64,000 nucleotides of DNA from Salinicola lusitanus (GTDB taxonomy: Bacteria; Pseudomonadota; Gammaproteobacteria; Pseudomonadales; Halomonadaceae), in assembly GCF_003206045.1 (NCBI RefSeq), contig NZ_PZJM01000015.1:62001-126000 (forward strand), given 5' to 3'. Of this stretch, positions 62,135 through 64,000 are shown piece after piece (positions within the stretch are counted from its first letter, which is position 1; every line of letters starts with the position of its first letter). The notes below the pieces were generated by a model. That model was not told the origin of the DNA. It saw only the letters and a list, made by a program, of their open reading frames with translations, and made no database searches. Made by a program: the position numbers and the translations under genes.

Positions 62135-63002
62135 CCGCTTCGGACTGCCATTGACCATGGCGATCGTCTCGCTGATGGGGATCTGGCTGATCGTGATGGT
62201 GCTGCTGCCACAGTGGCAGATGATCGATTACTCGTTTCATCCGGCGCTGCTGCCGGCCGAACGCGGCGGGGCTAAGGATGTCTGGTCGCTGACCAACTAC
62301 GCCACCTTCTTCCGCAACGAGATCCATCTCGCGATCTTCTTCAAGACGATATGGTCCAGCGTCCTGGTGACCACACTGACCCTGATCGTCAGCTACCCGC
62401 TGGCCTACTATCTGGCCAAGGTGGCGACACCGGGTCAGGCGGCCCTCTGCCTGCTGCTGTTGATCATTCCGTTCTGGATCAACGAGATTCTGCGCACCTT
62501 TGCCTGGTACATCATCTTTGCGTTTCGGGGGCCGCTCAACGAACTGTTGCTGGCGGTGGGGCTGATCGATCGGCCGATCCGTTTTCTCAATGGCGACACT
62601 GGCGTCCTGGTCGGCATGGTCTATGCCTACATTCTGTTCATGGTCTTCCCGCTCTATAACGCCATCGAGAGCCTCGATACCAACCAGATTCGAGCCGCAC
62701 GGGATCTCGGTGCCGGCTGGGGGCGCACTCACCGGCGTATCGTGATCCCTCACGCCAAGCCGGGGATCGCCACCGGATGCATCATGACGTTCATGCTGGC
62801 CGCGGGCAGTTACGCGGTACCGGCGCTGCTGGGGTCACCGGGGAGCCGCTGGTTCACGCAGATCATCTACAACTGGTTCTTCGAGGGTGGCGACTGGAAC
62901 CAGGGGGCGGCCTATGCGTTCCTGCTGCTGGTGCTGTGCATCGTCTTCGTCACCGTCATCATGCGGATCTTCAAGGTCGGTCTCGGCGATATCGCCAAAT
63001 AG
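62115..63002 (+). CDS. potB: ABC permease, PotB-like
   Basis: A 295-residue inner-membrane protein with six helices. The EAA loop is visible (AARDLGAGWGRTHRRIVIPHAKPGI). The start lies in the end of the ATPase gene, with AGGAGG seven bases upstream of the ATG at 62115. It pairs with the PotC-like protein next to it to form the channel. The operon reads SBP-ATPase-permease-permease. Confidence 0.9.
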   Translation: MWRQLHNRFGLPLTMAIVSLMGIWLIVMVLLPQWQMIDYSFHPALLPAERGGAKDVWSLTNYATFFRNEIHLAIFFKTIWSSVLVTTLTLIVSYPLAYYLAKVATPGQAALCLLLLIIPFWINEILRTFAWYIIFAFRGPLNELLLAVGLIDRPIRFLNGDTGVLVGMVYAYILFMVFPLYNAIESLDTNQIRAARDLGAGWGRTHRRIVIPHAKPGIATGCIMTFMLAAGSYAVPALLGSPGSRWFTQIIYNWFFEGGDWNQGAAYAFLLLVLCIVFVTVIMRIFKVGLGDIAK

Positions 63003-63014
63003 GAACGGTACTGA

Positions 63015-63815
63015 ATGAGCTCTTCGCGATTCTTCTCCTGGGCGCTCAAGGCCTATCTGGCGATCTTCTTCGCCTACCTCTTCCTGCCGCTGTTGATCAT
63101 GGCGGCTGCGACGTTCAACGAGAGCCGCTTCCCCACCGTCACACCCTGGACCGGAACGACCCTGCGCTGGTTCTCGGCCCTGTGGGCCGACGGGGGCATG
63201 TGGGATTCGTTGGCCAACAGCCTGCTGGTCGCCGTGGGGGTGCTGTGTCTGGCCCTGCCCATCGGCGTGGCCAGCGCACTGTTCCTGACCACGGTGGAGG
63301 GTCGTGGCAAGTCCTTCATCTATGCGCTTATCCTGTCGCCACTGCTGACGCCGGGCGTGATCATCGGTATCTCGACGCTGATCTTCTGGCGTGACTGGGG
63401 GGTGAATGGGGGCATCGCATTGACCATCATTGCCCAGAGCGCCTTCATCGCGGCTTATGTCATGCTGATGGTGGCGGCCAGGCTGCAGCGCTTCGATCGC
63501 ACGCTCGAGCGCGCGGCGATGGATCTCGGGGCCAGCCAGTGGCAGGTGTTCCGCCGCATCCTGCTGCCGTACCTCAGGCCGGCCATCCTGTCGGCGGCGG
63601 TCCTGGCATTTCTCCAGTCGCTGGAGAACTACAACACCACGCTCTTCGTGGCCGGCTACGACACCACGCTGACCGTCTACATCGCCTCCAAGGTGCGTAC
63701 CGGCCTGACCCCGGCGGTCAATGCGCTGGCGCTGGTGATGATCCTGTTCACGGTGGGGCTGGCGGTAATCTACGAACTCAAGCGACGTCGCGAGGCCGCC
63801 AGGCGAATTGCCTGA
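63015..63815 (+). CDS. potC: ABC permease, PotC-like
   Basis: A 266-residue inner-membrane protein with six helices and an EAA loop (AAMDLGASQWQVFRRILLPYLRPAI), the second channel half of the importer. It follows the PotB-like gene by 12 bases and shares its operon. Basic C-terminus (YELKRRREAARRIA) faces the cytoplasm. The gene ends the importer; a convergent gene from the right edge lies 24 bases beyond. Confidence 0.9.
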   Translation: MSSSRFFSWALKAYLAIFFAYLFLPLLIMAAATFNESRFPTVTPWTGTTLRWFSALWADGGMWDSLANSLLVAVGVLCLALPIGVASALFLTTVEGRGKSFIYALILSPLLTPGVIIGISTLIFWRDWGVNGGIALTIIAQSAFIAAYVMLMVAARLQRFDRTLERAAMDLGASQWQVFRRILLPYLRPAILSAAVLAFLQSLENYNTTLFVAGYDTTLTVYIASKVRTGLTPAVNALALVMILFTVGLAVIYELKRRREAARRIA

Positions 63816-63839
63816 GGCGGCTCGCGCGGTGCAAGCCGC

Positions 63840-64000
63840 TTACTGTCGGGTCAATCTGACCAGTCGATGGCGCAGCTCCGGGTCGAACAGGGCCCGACTG
63901 CGCATCTGCGTTAGTCGCAACGACTCGTCGTAGAACAGTCTTTCGTTCTCGACGCGCAGCCAACCCTGCTGTTCGAGCGTCTCCAGCATGCCGCTGAAAA
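63840..64000 (-). CDS. plsB: C-terminus of glycerol-3-phosphate acyltransferase PlsB-like protein, partial
   Basis: A reading frame from the right edge of the window ends at the stop at 63840-63842. The final 52 residues end in FDPELRHRLVRLTRQ. The segment FSGMLETLEQQGWLR resembles the E. coli PlsB C-terminal segment FSSLVLTLRDEGYIS, as I recall it. The start lies outside the window. The match is short, so the name is tentative. It converges with the ABC importer. Confidence 0.5.
   Translation of the reverse strand, partial: FSGMLETLEQQGWLRVENERLFYDESLRLTQMRSRALFDPELRHRLVRLTRQ

Overview
The window is GC-rich, densely coded gammaproteobacterial chromosome. Gene order in the housekeeping blocks matches the Pseudomonas/Oceanospirillales pattern: nudE-yrfG-hslR-hslO-pckA-tex-gshA, dsbB-rsd, rppH-ptsP-lgt-thyA-folA, and nrdR-ribD-ribBA-ribH-nusB-thiL-pgpA. 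A complete glucosylglycerate (compatible solute) module and several characteristic intergenic repeats point to a halophilic member of the Halomonadaceae (Halomonas/Salinicola/Kushneria-like). That placement is inference. No rRNA, tRNA, transposase, prophage gene or CRISPR array was seen.

Layout. 1-2.4 kb: an MFS transporter cut by the window edge, a SelW-like redox protein and a ZntB-type channel. 2.5-6.6 kb: tesA divergent from the ybbA-ybbP ABC system. 6.9-8.2 kb: glyA. 8.4-12.4 kb: a D-galactonate catabolic cluster (GntR regulator, dgoD, dgoA, dgoK). 12.6-16.7 kb: a glucosylglycerate phosphatase/synthase pair facing a glucosylglycerate phosphorylase. 16.9-22.5 kb: riboflavin/NusB/ThiL/PgpA operon. 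22.8-32 kb: DUF945 protein, a Lon-type protease with an unusual N-terminus, a small lipoprotein, LysE exporter, QueH, EamA exporter, an SDR and an acyltransferase. 32.2-37.5 kb: Gfo/Idh oxidoreductase, KdgT permease, UxaA/GarD-type dehydratase and a divergent LysR regulator. 37.5-49.9 kb: a small secreted acidic protein and then the conserved nudE to rppH housekeeping stretch. 50-57.5 kb: ptsP, NRDE protein, TauE, lgt, thyA, folA and a FinO/ProQ-domain protein. 57.9-59.1 kb: a major porin. 59.4-63.8 kb: a polyamine-type ABC importer. The right edge holds the C-terminus of a PlsB-like acyltransferase.

How the genes work together. The dgo genes form a near-complete route from galactonate to pyruvate and glyceraldehyde 3-phosphate, but lack a local transporter. 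GpgS and the phosphatase make glucosylglycerate from an NDP-glucose and 3-phosphoglycerate; the convergent GH13_18 enzyme can recover glucose 1-phosphate and glycerate by phosphorolysis. Together they form a make-and-recycle osmolyte loop. Riboflavin genes are coupled by overlaps to nusB, thiL and pgpA, but riboflavin synthase (ribE) is missing from the operon, and the second half of RibBA looks catalytically degenerate.

The least-explained part is the non-coding DNA. One dispersed repeat family of about 130-200 bp has terminal inverted repeats and at least four copies. A second ~165 bp element is present once. Three intergenic heptamer arrays are present, two of them touching stop codons. 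A separate 21-bp tandem repeat has expanded inside dgoK.
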